DNA of 64,000 nt, taken from CAAFZY01 sp964410325 (GTDB lineage: Bacteria; Pseudomonadota; Alphaproteobacteria; RF32; CAG-239). This document shows positions 34,168 through 44,800 of this stretch, piece after piece. The number at the start of each line of letters is the position of its first letter. The stretch's first letter is position 1. The stretch covers positions 1-64,000 of the forward strand of contig CAYPFN010000007.1 of the NCBI GenBank assembly GCA_964410325.1, given 5' to 3'. The translations under genes and the position numbers were made by a program. The notes under the pieces were generated by a model. It made no database searches, was not told the origin of the DNA, and worked only from the letters and a program-made list of their open reading frames with translations.

Positions 34168-37100
34168 ATGAAAAAATATAAATTAAACAAATGGGTTTTG
34201 CTGATAAATATATCCGTTATGCTAAATGCAAACGCTGTTTTTGGCTTTGGGGTTCTGCCTCCTGGACCGGTAAGTCCGACGATAGACCCCTTAACAAATG
34301 TTGCTGAATCTTTGGAAGGCGCAAGCGCGCAGCTGCTTACCGCCCAGGATGAGTTGCAGCAGCTACAAGGAGAGGTATTAAGCGAAATCAAGAGTTTTAC
34401 GGACAATATCGGACTCAATTTAGGCAATACGCTGTTCAATAAAGAAAAAGACAAAGCAAATTTAAGTAGCGCCCGCACTATTGAAGAATGCCAAATAGCC
34501 GATATTACCAACGAGGCTTCCATAGTTGAGGCATTTCATACTTTGTTTTTAACTTATCCGGCGGATATACTTGAAAAATATCCAGAAAACCAACGTGCTG
34601 TTAAATTAGCTTATAAAAACAAAGCCATAGAGTTTGGCAATGACGCTATGATCGAAATGTATATCACTGTTCGCGATCTGGAAGAAAAAATGGAGGCTCT
34701 AAAAGAAGAATATGATGAATTGAGCACTTGCTATGTTCAAGGTGGAAGCTCAAACAGCAGTAGCTGTTCTAGCGCATCATCCACTGAAGAAGAGCTTGGC
34801 GTCTGGAGCAATTATTATAAGCTAAACGTCATTTATGATTCAATGCTCAGTATTACAGAGGAATTGATAGCCTTAAAAGCCCAATATGAAGTTGCGCAGG
34901 CTGTTTTAGCCGGCATTGAACCGGTTGAGGAAACATCTGAGGAAGACCAGGTCAGTTATAATGATGTCTTCCGCTATGTTCGTACGGATAAAAATGCTTT
35001 TGCCCAAATGTTTGCAACTATGCCAACGGCAACATCGGAAACAACAGCCGAAACAACGCAAACTACGGTATCAACAGTAACGACACAAACAGCTTCCTCT
35101 GATGAAAGCACAACACAAACTGGAATTTTAGGAAGTTTTGTTTTAACAAACAACAATGCTGTTGCTGAACAACCTAATCCGAATTTAGATATCGTTCAGG
35201 CGACAGCGTATGATATTAGTTCGCCTTTTGCTGGGACGGCTGATCAATTTCAGGCTTTAATTATTGCCAATAATGCTTATCAAACTGTTCAAAAGGCCTT
35301 GAAAGCGCATAATTTAAAACAACAAATGCCTGAATATAGAAAAGTGTTTGTTGAATATAATAAAATGAAAACGCTACATGAAAAAGCGATTGAGCAACTT
35401 GTAAAATCAGAAAACTGCGCTGTAAATTATATCGGTAAATATTATGAAGATCCGATTGAAATGTGGTATGGAGAAGGGTGTAAATTGTCGGGACAAAATA
35501 TATTCTGTGATTCTAACAGAAGTCTGACAACCGAAGCGTTGAAAAATTTATTACCAGGGGACAGCCTGTGCGAAAATGATAAATCGAAAATTTGTAGCAG
35601 TTATAGCATAAACAGTTATTCAAGCAGAGCAGGTTTTTCCGGATGGCTTATTTCTGCCTATAAAACGGCAAAAGCTGAAAAAGCTTTGAATTTAGATGAA
35701 AATGATTTTGCGACTGGTTTAACGGAAGAAGATATGGAAACAGATGTGTCAAACCTTGCGTCTTTAAGCGATCAATACAGTACTGAAGCGCAGGCAGGAA
35801 CCTCAGATATTTCATTTTTGCGCCCAAGCGATGAGCCTAAAACAGAAGCCGCAATTCGTGAAAGCAATCTTGTTGCATGGCAACTGGGCGCTGAAGCGGC
35901 TAAGGCTATCGGCAATGATATGGCATCCGGCTCTTCTGAATGGGGAAAACTCGAATCCAAATATCCGTTGTGGGATGATGATAAATTGGTTTATAAACAG
36001 TATTTGACCGAAAAATACAAGAATATGCGCATTTACATTCAAACGATGAACTTACAGCCGTTTATAGCCAAGTTTGCTCTGGCGATTAATGATTTGTTGC
36101 CGTCAACGGGAACAGTAGATGAAGTGGTAGATTGGGCTGATGTTAAAAGCTATAACAATTCATTTCTAAACAAAGTTTTGGATTTGGTTAGTGCGGATAA
36201 AAAGAATACAAAAAGTTTTGAGGAAGTTGAAAATGTTCAGCAGCAAATTGATAATGCCATGAATAGCCTCAGAACATCATTTAATGCTCAAATGGTATCA
36301 TTAAATAATCAAAAAGATTCTATATATGTGGAACTTGATGATGAAAATTTAGCATTAAATGATTACAAAACAGAATATAATTCGGCAATGCAAGATAAAG
36401 CTGCAGCAGAAGGAGATATTGAGGGCCAAAAAGTTGTTATTCAAATCTCTCAAGAAAGAAAAGCTAAATCTTCTGATGTTATGAGCAATTTTGAATCAAC
36501 AGCAGAAAGCACTATTGTTGAATCTAATAAAACAATTGCCACCGCTACGCAAAAAGCAGAAAGCGTTTTGCCGGAAATTGAAATAAAACGTAAGAGTATA
36601 GATACTTTAAAAGTAAGCTTAGAAAACAAAGAAAATGAAATTAGCCATGCAAAAAGCAGCTTTGCCGCTGAAGCATCAAGTCTGGAAGCTCAGGGAATTT
36701 CAAAACTTAAAGCAGAAATTACAACAATGGAGAACGCAAAGGCTTCTTTACTGGGCAACAGCAGTTATCTCAACGATGTGGCAAACACGACAACTTATAG
36801 CAATGCCATAATGTTGAATATTCTGAAGAGTATTATAACCATAGCAGATAATGGTGCCTCAAATATTCGCGAGAAAATTATCAGTAAGATTGATGAAACG
36901 GCTGAACTGATTGAAAATATGGAAGACAGGCGTTTTGATGAGGCTTATTATGCCGACATTACTAATCTTCACAAGCAAATGTTGGATTATATTCAACATC
37001 CGGATATCAGTATTTCGATATCTGACGGCATATTGGGTTCTTTGCTGTCGGTCAGCACCGTAAACAAACTAGCTGAAGAAATTGTTGTCGAGGAAATTTT

Positions 37101-38310
37101 TAAAGAAATTTGTGCAGGTAATACCTGTTATGAAAGCGATAGCGAATATTTTGTCGGGTTGCCACCAAAACCGCAGGATTTTATGGCGCCGAAAAAGATT
37201 GCGGCAACACCGACGGCGCCGTTGCGAGAGGTCGTGCACTTTGATAATACTGATTTTAATGAGATTGTCAAATCGGACACATGGATGACAACAAGGTATG
37301 ATTTCTTAAATCAGGGACAGGAAATGCCGGAAATTTGGCGGAGGATATTAGGAGGCAAAGGCTTTGTCGAAAGAGATATCGATATTGAAGATATTCTGTC
37401 TTACGATACAGCAGTGCTGGATAATCTCAGAATGGGGCTCTATCCCTGCACGACAGGTAAATACGATATTGAACTCCGCAATGGTAATTACTATATAACT
37501 AGCGCTTCCGGAGAAAGTAAGGGATTCTGTTCGGAAATACAGTCGGTTAAAATAGAGGTTGGCACAGTAGGGCCGTCCGCAACCATCTACTTTACAAATG
37601 GGGGCGTCGTGTCCGGAAACGTAAGCCAGGCACCGGATAAGGAAAAAACCAGTGAGTTAGCCACAATTTTAACCTATAAAAACGGCATAACATTTAATGA
37701 TTATGTTAAACAAATTATGGAGTTTTACGAAAATTTAGAGAATTCTGACGATATTGACGAAGATGATGAAGAGCAGGAAAAGTTGTTCAGGAAAACATTA
37801 CTGATACGTAATCAATTTGGTAATTTTCTTGACTTTGTCGAGCAGGAAATGCTTTATCAGGATAATCTGGATCAATTAGACGTTAAGGTTGACAGCAACC
37901 GTACAAAAATTATGGAACAGCTGGAAACAGTAGGGACGGATTATACGCTGGAAGCAGATTTTGATCTTTCAGATACGGAGACATATGATGAACTTGTGGA
38001 AATGCTTGATTCAACCAAGAATAAGTATGTTCAGGAGGTAATCAATTTACTGCAGTCAATTCAGCCGTTAAATGATGTTATTGAAGAAAAAATCACCAAA
38101 ATCAACAACATTGCTGGTGCATTGCAAATGGATAGCGATGAATTGATACAGTTAAATGATAATATGTCAGGAGATAGTGAATTATCGGAAAAAATTAAAA
38201 GCAAACAAACAGACAATGCCGTGCGAGACGAATATGATAAAGAAGCGCAAAGCGCTTATGAAGATAATTTAAATAATTTTGAGGAACCCTATTGTGCAAA
38301 TTATGATTAG
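34168..38310 (+). CDS. Giant secreted coiled-coil protein 4
   Basis: 1380 residues; ATG 34168 is preceded by AGGAGGATATA. Signal peptide ends near NAVFGFG. The N-terminal helical domain (45-250) has LAYKNKAIEFGNDAMIEMY, reminiscent of the other three secreted proteins. A Thr/Ser-rich linker (290-340) and a Cys-containing domain (about 410-490, at least seven Cys including CAVNYIG, GEGCKLSG, SLCENDKSKICSS) follow. A long coiled coil occupies roughly 680-900, and a mixed C-terminal domain follows with helices to the end. No membrane helices, so it is not VirB6. Function unknown; a surface fibre, periplasmic strut or secreted substrate are all possible. Confidence 0.6.
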   Translation: MKKYKLNKWVLLINISVMLNANAVFGFGVLPPGPVSPTIDPLTNVAESLEGASAQLLTAQDELQQLQGEVLSEIKSFTDNIGLNLGNTLFNKEKDKANLSSARTIEECQIADITNEASIVEAFHTLFLTYPADILEKYPENQRAVKLAYKNKAIEFGNDAMIEMYITVRDLEEKMEALKEEYDELSTCYVQGGSSNSSSCSSASSTEEELGVWSNYYKLNVIYDSMLSITEELIALKAQYEVAQAVLAGIEPVEETSEEDQVSYNDVFRYVRTDKNAFAQMFATMPTATSETTAETTQTTVSTVTTQTASSDESTTQTGILGSFVLTNNNAVAEQPNPNLDIVQATAYDISSPFAGTADQFQALIIANNAYQTVQKALKAHNLKQQMPEYRKVFVEYNKMKTLHEKAIEQLVKSENCAVNYIGKYYEDPIEMWYGEGCKLSGQNIFCDSNRSLTTEALKNLLPGDSLCENDKSKICSSYSINSYSSRAGFSGWLISAYKTAKAEKALNLDENDFATGLTEEDMETDVSNLASLSDQYSTEAQAGTSDISFLRPSDEPKTEAAIRESNLVAWQLGAEAAKAIGNDMASGSSEWGKLESKYPLWDDDKLVYKQYLTEKYKNMRIYIQTMNLQPFIAKFALAINDLLPSTGTVDEVVDWADVKSYNNSFLNKVLDLVSADKKNTKSFEEVENVQQQIDNAMNSLRTSFNAQMVSLNNQKDSIYVELDDENLALNDYKTEYNSAMQDKAAAEGDIEGQKVVIQISQERKAKSSDVMSNFESTAESTIVESNKTIATATQKAESVLPEIEIKRKSIDTLKVSLENKENEISHAKSSFAAEASSLEAQGISKLKAEITTMENAKASLLGNSSYLNDVANTTTYSNAIMLNILKSIITIADNGASNIREKIISKIDETAELIENMEDRRFDEAYYADITNLHKQMLDYIQHPDISISISDGILGSLLSVSTVNKLAEEIVVEEIFKEICAGNTCYESDSEYFVGLPPKPQDFMAPKKIAATPTAPLREVVHFDNTDFNEIVKSDTWMTTRYDFLNQGQEMPEIWRRILGGKGFVERDIDIEDILSYDTAVLDNLRMGLYPCTTGKYDIELRNGNYYITSASGESKGFCSEIQSVKIEVGTVGPSATIYFTNGGVVSGNVSQAPDKEKTSELATILTYKNGITFNDYVKQIMEFYENLENSDDIDEDDEEQEKLFRKTLLIRNQFGNFLDFVEQEMLYQDNLDQLDVKVDSNRTKIMEQLETVGTDYTLEADFDLSDTETYDELVEMLDSTKNKYVQEVINLLQSIQPLNDVIEEKITKINNIAGALQMDSDELIQLNDNMSGDSELSEKIKSKQTDNAVRDEYDKEAQSAYEDNLNNFEEPYCANYD

Positions 38311-38321
38311 TGGAAAGAAAA

Positions 38322-39080
38322 ATGGTTAATCAGCTGGGAAATGGTAATAAAGCTCTAGCCATTACGGATGCCAATGCACCCAAAGCGCAATTTGAGTATA
38401 TAACTGACAACAGTCCTGAATTGAAAGGGGCTAAAGAAAGTTATTATTGCTGGTTATCACGGTTGGTGATTTTGTTTGCTATAATATCTTTAGGTTTCTT
38501 TGCCAGCGCATCTTTGGTTTTGTTCCGGTTGGTTCCGGAAGTTACGGTTGAACCTTTTCTGATAATTAGGCAAGACAGTTCGGACGCCATGGTTCGTTAT
38601 GAGCCGATTGCTGTTGATATGGCCTCTTCTAAACAGATGATGGAAACTTTTATCCGGCAGTATGTCATATTACGTAATACCGTGTTAAACGATGAAAGAG
38701 AAATGCAAACGCGTTGGTTCGGCGGTGGCATGGTTGCCTATATGTCATCATTGCAGGTGTTTGCAGATTTTGAAAAAAAGAGCAAGGCGGAACTTAACCA
38801 ATTGCTGCGCAGCAACACTGTTCGAGATGTTGAAATTATTTCAATTGGCATAGTCGGCGGTGAAAAAAGTCCGGTATGGAAGGTTGATTTCCGCACTTAT
38901 GATTTATCGCCAGAAATGCGCAATGAAGCAAGCGGCAGCATGGTGCTGGTTACAAAATATTGGACGGCTTCAGTTACGGCGTTTTTTGTGCCAGAACGGT
39001 TGTTTATGTCTAAACGTTTAATGAATCCTCTTGGTTTTACCGTAACGCGATATTCGCAGACAGAAGTTGAAATTCTTTAA
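38322..39080 (+). CDS. virB8: VirB8-like inner-membrane protein 1
   Basis: About 252 residues from ATG 38322 (GGAAAG upstream; a GTG at 38310 overlaps the previous stop). A cytoplasmic tail of about 45 residues, one membrane helix (LVILFAIISLGFFASASLVLF) and a periplasmic NTF2-like domain. Family hallmarks are FIRQYVILRNTVLNDEREMQ, KYWTASVTAFFVPER and the end NPLGFTVTRYSQTEVEIL, shared with VirB8/IcmL/TraM. It is followed by virB7 and a second virB8. Confidence 0.85.
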   Translation: MVNQLGNGNKALAITDANAPKAQFEYITDNSPELKGAKESYYCWLSRLVILFAIISLGFFASASLVLFRLVPEVTVEPFLIIRQDSSDAMVRYEPIAVDMASSKQMMETFIRQYVILRNTVLNDEREMQTRWFGGGMVAYMSSLQVFADFEKKSKAELNQLLRSNTVRDVEIISIGIVGGEKSPVWKVDFRTYDLSPEMRNEASGSMVLVTKYWTASVTAFFVPERLFMSKRLMNPLGFTVTRYSQTEVEIL

Positions 39081-39226
39081 TTTATATTAATCTTTTTCAA
39101 TTATGATAGCCTAAAGCATTTCTCTAACTTGTTGATAAGTTGGGGATGTGCACGCTTCATGTTAGACTTTTAAAAAGAAAAAGTTTAATGTATTTATGTC
39201 GGAATATATATAAAAGGAACATTGCA

Positions 39227-39415
39227 ATGTATAAAAAGGTTATTTTATTAGGGGCGGTTCTAATTTTGGCGGCATGCGGGATGTTCGGTTCATACTATGA
39301 ACCAGAGCCGGTTGGCATCGGTAAAGATGTTAATGAATTAAAACTTTCTCCATGCGCCTGCATTGAAATAGAATTACCAAAAACGCTTCCAGATTGGTTC
39401 GTAGCAATGATATAG
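39227..39415 (+). CDS. virB7: VirB7-like outer-membrane lipoprotein
   Basis: 62 residues from ATG 39227 (AAAGGAAC upstream). Signal peptide with lipobox (VLILAACGMF), then a short polar part with a second and third Cys (LSPCACIEIELP) and end LPDWFVAMI. Size, lipobox and location before virB9 match VirB7, which forms the outer-membrane core with VirB9 and VirB10. The 146-bp gap before it is AT-rich with weak inverted repeats (AACTT/AAGTT near 39127-39142) and no recognised element. Confidence 0.75.
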   Translation: MYKKVILLGAVLILAACGMFGSYYEPEPVGIGKDVNELKLSPCACIEIELPKTLPDWFVAMI

Positions 39416-39422
39416 GTGTGAT

Positions 39423-40172
39423 ATGGCAGATCGTTTAGGCATAAATAGTACTGAACAACGTTTAATCGGCAATAGGACAGGTATGCCGCGGCAGATTGTG
39501 CGAAAAAGTCAGCCGCATCGCCATGAGGGAGATGAAGTTGTCGTTAATGCCAGTGAAAAAAGATATTTATGGACGGCACGGGCGTTTGCCGTTGTCGTTG
39601 CGATCAGCTTATGTTGTAACATGGTATTGATTTTAGCAATCACTCAATTGTTGCCCCTGTATCGAATAGAACCCTTTCTTTTAACTTTTGAAAGTAAAGA
39701 AGAACAGGTATATGATATTGTGCCTCTGACCAATATGGATAATCAAAAAGCTATTACGGAGGTCTTTGTTCGGGAATATGTCTTGTTGAGAAGCGCGTTT
39801 ACCAATGATGTGCAAGAAATGGAATCCCGCTGGATGCCTGGCGGTCCATTGCAGGAAATGTCATCATCCGCGGTATATCAGGCTTTTATAGATCGGACGG
39901 CGACACAGGCTTTGGATATCATCAGAACAAGAAAGTTGCATCGAATTGTCCGTATTATGACGGTTAATGAGTTGAGCAAGGGGTTGTGGCAAGTTGAATA
40001 CGAAACTAGAGATATGTATCCAGATTCAGTCACGCCAGAGGTAAATTATTGGACTGCTTCTTTAAGGATTATGTATCGCAAAAAAATTGTTAAATACGGC
40101 GAACGTCTGAGCAATCCGGTTGGTTTTACCGTAACCAGATATTCGCTTTCACATAACAAAGCGAATGATTAG
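39423..40172 (+). CDS. virB8: VirB8-like inner-membrane protein 2
   Basis: 249 residues, second VirB8 homologue. Cytoplasmic N-terminus (1-48), membrane helix (FAVVVAISLCCNMVLILAI) and periplasmic domain with VREYVLLRSAFTNDVQEME, VNYWTASLRIMYRKK and the end NPVGFTVTRYSLSHNK, the same signature as the first copy. The two periplasmic domains are clearly paralogous but diverged, so they may form a heteromeric ring. ATG 39423 lies 7 bp after the virB7 stop. Confidence 0.85.
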   Translation: MADRLGINSTEQRLIGNRTGMPRQIVRKSQPHRHEGDEVVVNASEKRYLWTARAFAVVVAISLCCNMVLILAITQLLPLYRIEPFLLTFESKEEQVYDIVPLTNMDNQKAITEVFVREYVLLRSAFTNDVQEMESRWMPGGPLQEMSSSAVYQAFIDRTATQALDIIRTRKLHRIVRIMTVNELSKGLWQVEYETRDMYPDSVTPEVNYWTASLRIMYRKKIVKYGERLSNPVGFTVTRYSLSHNKAND

Positions 40173-40192
40173 AAATAAAGGTGTATTAAAAT

Positions 40193-41830
40193 ATGAAACG
40201 TTATCTGACAAAAATATTATCCGTTTTAGCTTTAGGCGTAGTGCCGTTTTCAGCTAGCGGACAGGCGACAATAGACAGCCTAAATCAAAATGCGGATCAA
40301 AGTCAGGGGATGTATCAGCCGATGAATATTGGCTATACTGGCATCAGTTCTTTGGGTATGATGCAGAGCGCCTGGTTAGATCCATTGCAAAATTTAGGAG
40401 AAGGGCAAAGCAGACCGGCGTATTCCAAATACTATTGGACGCCGGATCTAGTACTTCCAGTACGTTTGCGCGAAGGTATGATAACGTTGGTTAATTTTCC
40501 AGATTGGGAGCTGGTTGAAGATGTGTATATCGGCGACAGCAAAACTTTTGACGGTCGGATTTCTGGACCGAGCACGTTGCTGTTATACCCTAAACAGGGA
40601 GCAATGGTCGGCGTTGACACCAATATCATTGTTTTCGGCCGTTCCGGAAATAAATATGTTTTCTATGCCCGTAGCGAAGGGGTTAACACCGAGCGTTTAA
40701 CAAACTCGATTATTGATATTGAAGTGGTAGATTCAGGAAAAAATGGTAGTGCCGCCGGAAACTTTGGCAGCAGTTCCGGCGGTGGACGCATTAATGCTAG
40801 TGCTTATTATGGAGGAAATAGCAAATCCGTTGATTCAACGTTTACCAAAAGATATCAGAAAGAAGACTGGATTAAAAGTATACCGCTTGATCCTTCTCAG
40901 TTTCGTTTTGATATTGAAATCTATGTTCCCAACCCAGATGATGTTGTCATTGCGCCGGAACGTGTTTGGCATGATGATATTTTTACTTACATTGATTTAG
41001 GCGAAAAATCGCTTAATATGTTGCAGCGGCCGATAGTCACATTGATTGTTGAACGAAGCGAAACGCCGGTTGGTTTTAGAACAAAAGGGCCTAACAACCG
41101 TTTAATTATTGTTGAAGGCGTCGGTGATATGGTTTTGCGCAACGGCAAACGTATTATCTGTCTTAAAATGCGTCGAGATGATGCGGAAGGGTTGGATAAT
41201 GTGACATATGCCGAAAGCAATGATTGGGATGTGCCACCGGCAATCCCTGGAAATGCGAAAGCGACGTCTTCAGACAGCAGTGCCAGTGGCAAAACATCAG
41301 GATACAGTGCAGGCTCTAACGGTGCGGGGAATGGAAACGGATATCGCTCTTCGAATTATGGAGCAGATAATGAAGTTATCGGCGAAAAAAGTTTTAAAAT
41401 TGGTTCGGATGGCGAATTATTAGCGGCGGAATATGCTAATGGTTCTTCGGACGATGGTATTGATTACAGCAAAATGCATCGTTTGCCCCGTCAAAACACG
41501 ATGATGAACGGTGGCAACGACGATCTCTTTGCAAAATATCGTTACGGTAGCGGTTTTGAAGGAGACAGCAACGCCAGTATTTCGGTTGAACTTGGAACGG
41601 ATGCCGATGTCAATAATCTAGAAAATTTATGGAGCGAGCTTTCCAGAAAATATTCTTCAGTTTTAGGCTCGTATCAACCGTTTTATTCAGTTGATGCTCC
41701 GGCTGACGGACAAGGCAGAGAGCTGTTCCATTTGCGAATAGGGCCAGTGCAGTCAATTGATGCTGGTGATAATATTTGCAGTCAGTTAGGCCGCAATGGT
41801 GTCTTTTGCAGTGTTGTCAGAGTGCAATAA
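40193..41830 (+). CDS. virB9: VirB9-like outer-membrane core protein with SPOR domain
   Basis: 545 residues. Signal peptide ends near FSASGQATID. The N-terminal VirB9/CagX domain (about 80-175; VLPVRLREGMITLVNFPDWE, GVDTNIIVFGRSGNKYVFYA) is followed by a Gly/Ser linker and the C-terminal VirB9 domain that binds VirB7 (about 215-330; PERVWHDDIFTYIDLG, FRTKGPNNRLIIVEGVGD). A Ser/Gly/Asn-rich spacer leads to a SPOR-like domain (about 465-545) ending FHLRIGPVQSIDAGDNICSQ ... CSVVRVQ. Classical VirB9 has about 290 residues, so the spacer and SPOR part are extra and would attach the core complex to peptidoglycan. Confidence 0.85.
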   Translation: MKRYLTKILSVLALGVVPFSASGQATIDSLNQNADQSQGMYQPMNIGYTGISSLGMMQSAWLDPLQNLGEGQSRPAYSKYYWTPDLVLPVRLREGMITLVNFPDWELVEDVYIGDSKTFDGRISGPSTLLLYPKQGAMVGVDTNIIVFGRSGNKYVFYARSEGVNTERLTNSIIDIEVVDSGKNGSAAGNFGSSSGGGRINASAYYGGNSKSVDSTFTKRYQKEDWIKSIPLDPSQFRFDIEIYVPNPDDVVIAPERVWHDDIFTYIDLGEKSLNMLQRPIVTLIVERSETPVGFRTKGPNNRLIIVEGVGDMVLRNGKRIICLKMRRDDAEGLDNVTYAESNDWDVPPAIPGNAKATSSDSSASGKTSGYSAGSNGAGNGNGYRSSNYGADNEVIGEKSFKIGSDGELLAAEYANGSSDDGIDYSKMHRLPRQNTMMNGGNDDLFAKYRYGSGFEGDSNASISVELGTDADVNNLENLWSELSRKYSSVLGSYQPFYSVDAPADGQGRELFHLRIGPVQSIDAGDNICSQLGRNGVFCSVVRVQ

Positions 41831-41845
41831 ACGGACGAGAGGATA

Positions 41846-44800
41846 ATGAGCAAAGAATTATTAACACATTCGGAAAGGTATGTTCGTAAAACCAATCGTA
41901 TTATATTAATCGTTGGTATCACTTCTTTTATTGTGTTTTTATTTGGTCTTTTGCTTTTATTTTCCAGCGGTACATCAACAACCGAATATGAAGAACCTGT
42001 TTTTACGGCGGATGATGATGCTTTGAATTTTGGCAACAATGTTAATCCGCTAATGAATAACATTGAGTTTGAGGATGTGGAAAAAGGCGAACTCCCAATT
42101 ACCACAACCCCTGATCCAGTTAATATGGGCCAGGTTGTTTTAGGAACGGAAGCCAAAAATGTTCTAACAATTGGCACGAACGGAAGAGCTGCCATCCGTA
42201 TCGTGTCTGTGAAGTTGGCAGAACCTCCTTTTGAAGGTTTTACTTTCAGCGATGGATGTACCAGCGCCGAGCTGCGGGGAAATCAAACTTGTAATATTAC
42301 AATGAATTGGGCACCGATAACCGCCGGTAATGTCCAAAATAATTTCATTGTTTCATGGCATGAAACAAATGTTAGTGCTCAAAATGCCAAAGCACAAAAA
42401 GTGCCGGTTGATGGTAAGGCAATCACCAAAGAAGAATGTAATTTCTGTACAATAGATTCTGCCAGCGCGCTGACCAATGGTAGAATCATCCGCGATGCAA
42501 ACGGCGATTTAATAGGTTATTTAGATGAGAATGGTTATATTCGTGATGCCAACGGCAATATTATCGGTCAGATTTCGGAAGACGGAACCATTCTTGATGC
42601 CAATGGTAAAAGTATCGGCCATATGCGTGAAGACGGTTCAATCGTCGATGGAAACAGCAATGTCATCGGTTATGTGAAAGCCGATAATACAAAAACCCGT
42701 TTGGCCTATGGCCCGAATGGCGAGGTTATAGGGTATATTGATGAAGATGGTTATGTTCGTGATACAAACGGAAATATTATCGGTCGGGTTAATGAAAATG
42801 GTTTAATTGTTGATGAAAATGGTAATGTCATTGGTGTTGCTGGCAACAAAAAACTGATTTACGATGAAAACAGTAATGTTATTGGCTATGTAACGACAGA
42901 CGGACGAGCGGTTGATTTTAACGGAAATTTTCTTGGCACTGTAAATGCTGACGGGAGTATTGTTGACCGAAATGGCCAAAAGATCGGCAAAGTTGTTGAA
43001 GCCGGTTATGTATATGATGCCAACGGTAATATTATCGGTCGGGTTTTAGATGATGGAACGGTTGTGGATATGGAAGGTAATGTTATCGGCCGCTTAAATG
43101 AAAATGGAGAAGTGGTTGATATAAACGGTAATGTTATCGGTTATGTTAGCAAAGCCGGACGTACGGTAATTGATGAAAATGGTAATCCTTTAGGGGTTGT
43201 CATGCCAGATAATTCTATTGTTGATGAGAATGGCAATATTATCGGTTACATTGATGAAAATGGTGATGCTTATAAATTAAGCGGCGAAAAAATTGGCAAG
43301 ATGGGACCATCCCGGCGTTTGTATTATGATGCCAATGGCAATCCAATCGGCTATATTGATGAAAACGGCAATATTATAGATTTTAACGGCAATAAAATAG
43401 GTCAAGTTCTGGAAGATGGAACGGTGCTTGATGCTAATGGCAATGTTATTGGTCGCATACTCGAAGATGGAACTATTGTTGATGCTAACGGTAATGTTAT
43501 CGGTAAGGCGGGAGAGTATGTCAATTTGGCTCTTGATGAAAACGGCAACGTCATAGGTTACGTTAACAGCAAAGGCGAGATTATTGGTAAAAATGGTGAA
43601 GTAATAGGTTATGTAGACAAAGACGGTAATATTATCAGCAATAAGGCAGTTAAAATAGGTTCTATCGTCAGAACTGAGCTGATTCCAGTAACGCCGGCTG
43701 GAACAATTTTAGGAACGGTTTCTTCGACCGGGGAGATTGTTAATGAAAAAGGGCAGAGTTTTGGCCGGATACTTCCTAATACTTTAATTCGTAACGCTAA
43801 TGGCTCAAAAATAATCGCCCGCGGCATGAGAGGCGGAACAATTGTCGGCTGGGGCTGTAGTAATGTCGGACAGCTTAATCAGGATGGAACAATCACTAAA
43901 AATGGTCAGGAAATGCCTTATAGTATTTATCCTGACGGCGGTGTTTATAACAGCAGCGGACAGTTTCTCGGTAATGTCGTTCCCCTCGGGCGGGTTTTTG
44001 ATAACCGCTGTAATTATTTAGGGACAGCCAATGAGCAGGGTATTGTTCAAACCGATAACAAGCGTTATGTTGGCTGTGTTAATCCTGACGGAATGGTTTT
44101 AAATGACAACGGAGATGTTATCGGCAAAGTTGTGGAATATAAGATAGCCGTCAATGCTGAAGGTCAGACTGTGGGTAAAATGACACCAAACGGCACTATT
44201 GTGTCTGAAGCAATGTTGCCAATAGGTTGTAGCAATGAAGCTGGCGAAGTCTTTAATAAAGATGGAGCGTATCAAGGTAATTTGGTTGATAAGTTTTATG
44301 TGTTTGATTTAAATGGTACGTATTTGAACACATTTCAAAATGACGGCACCCTGAACTTAAAACAATATCCGGGTGCGCGCTTATTCTTGCATAAGTATAT
44401 TGTTAACACAAACAATAAAATTATCGGGGTGGCTTTCCCGGAAAGAAATGTTGTAGTTAATGCCAACGGCGATATTTTAGGAAAACTTTTTGCAGATGGA
44501 AACATCTATGACGGCAAAGGTATTGTTGTCGATAAGATTACAGGTGACGGCTTAAGTTTTTATACCGGTGGCGCCGGAAAGATTTTGCCAGCTGGCACTG
44601 TTGTCAATACTTCCGGCCAGCAAGTTGGGTTTATCAATCCAGACGGTCGAGTATTAACGCGGTTTGGAGAATATCTTGGACAGGCCGATGTCAAGGGTCG
44701 GTGGCTGGATACCAAAGGCGTGTATGCCGGAGGGGTTGTTCTGCCAGGTGCAGCCATCGGGTATGACGGTTCTTATCTGGGATATGTTACGGCTAATGGC

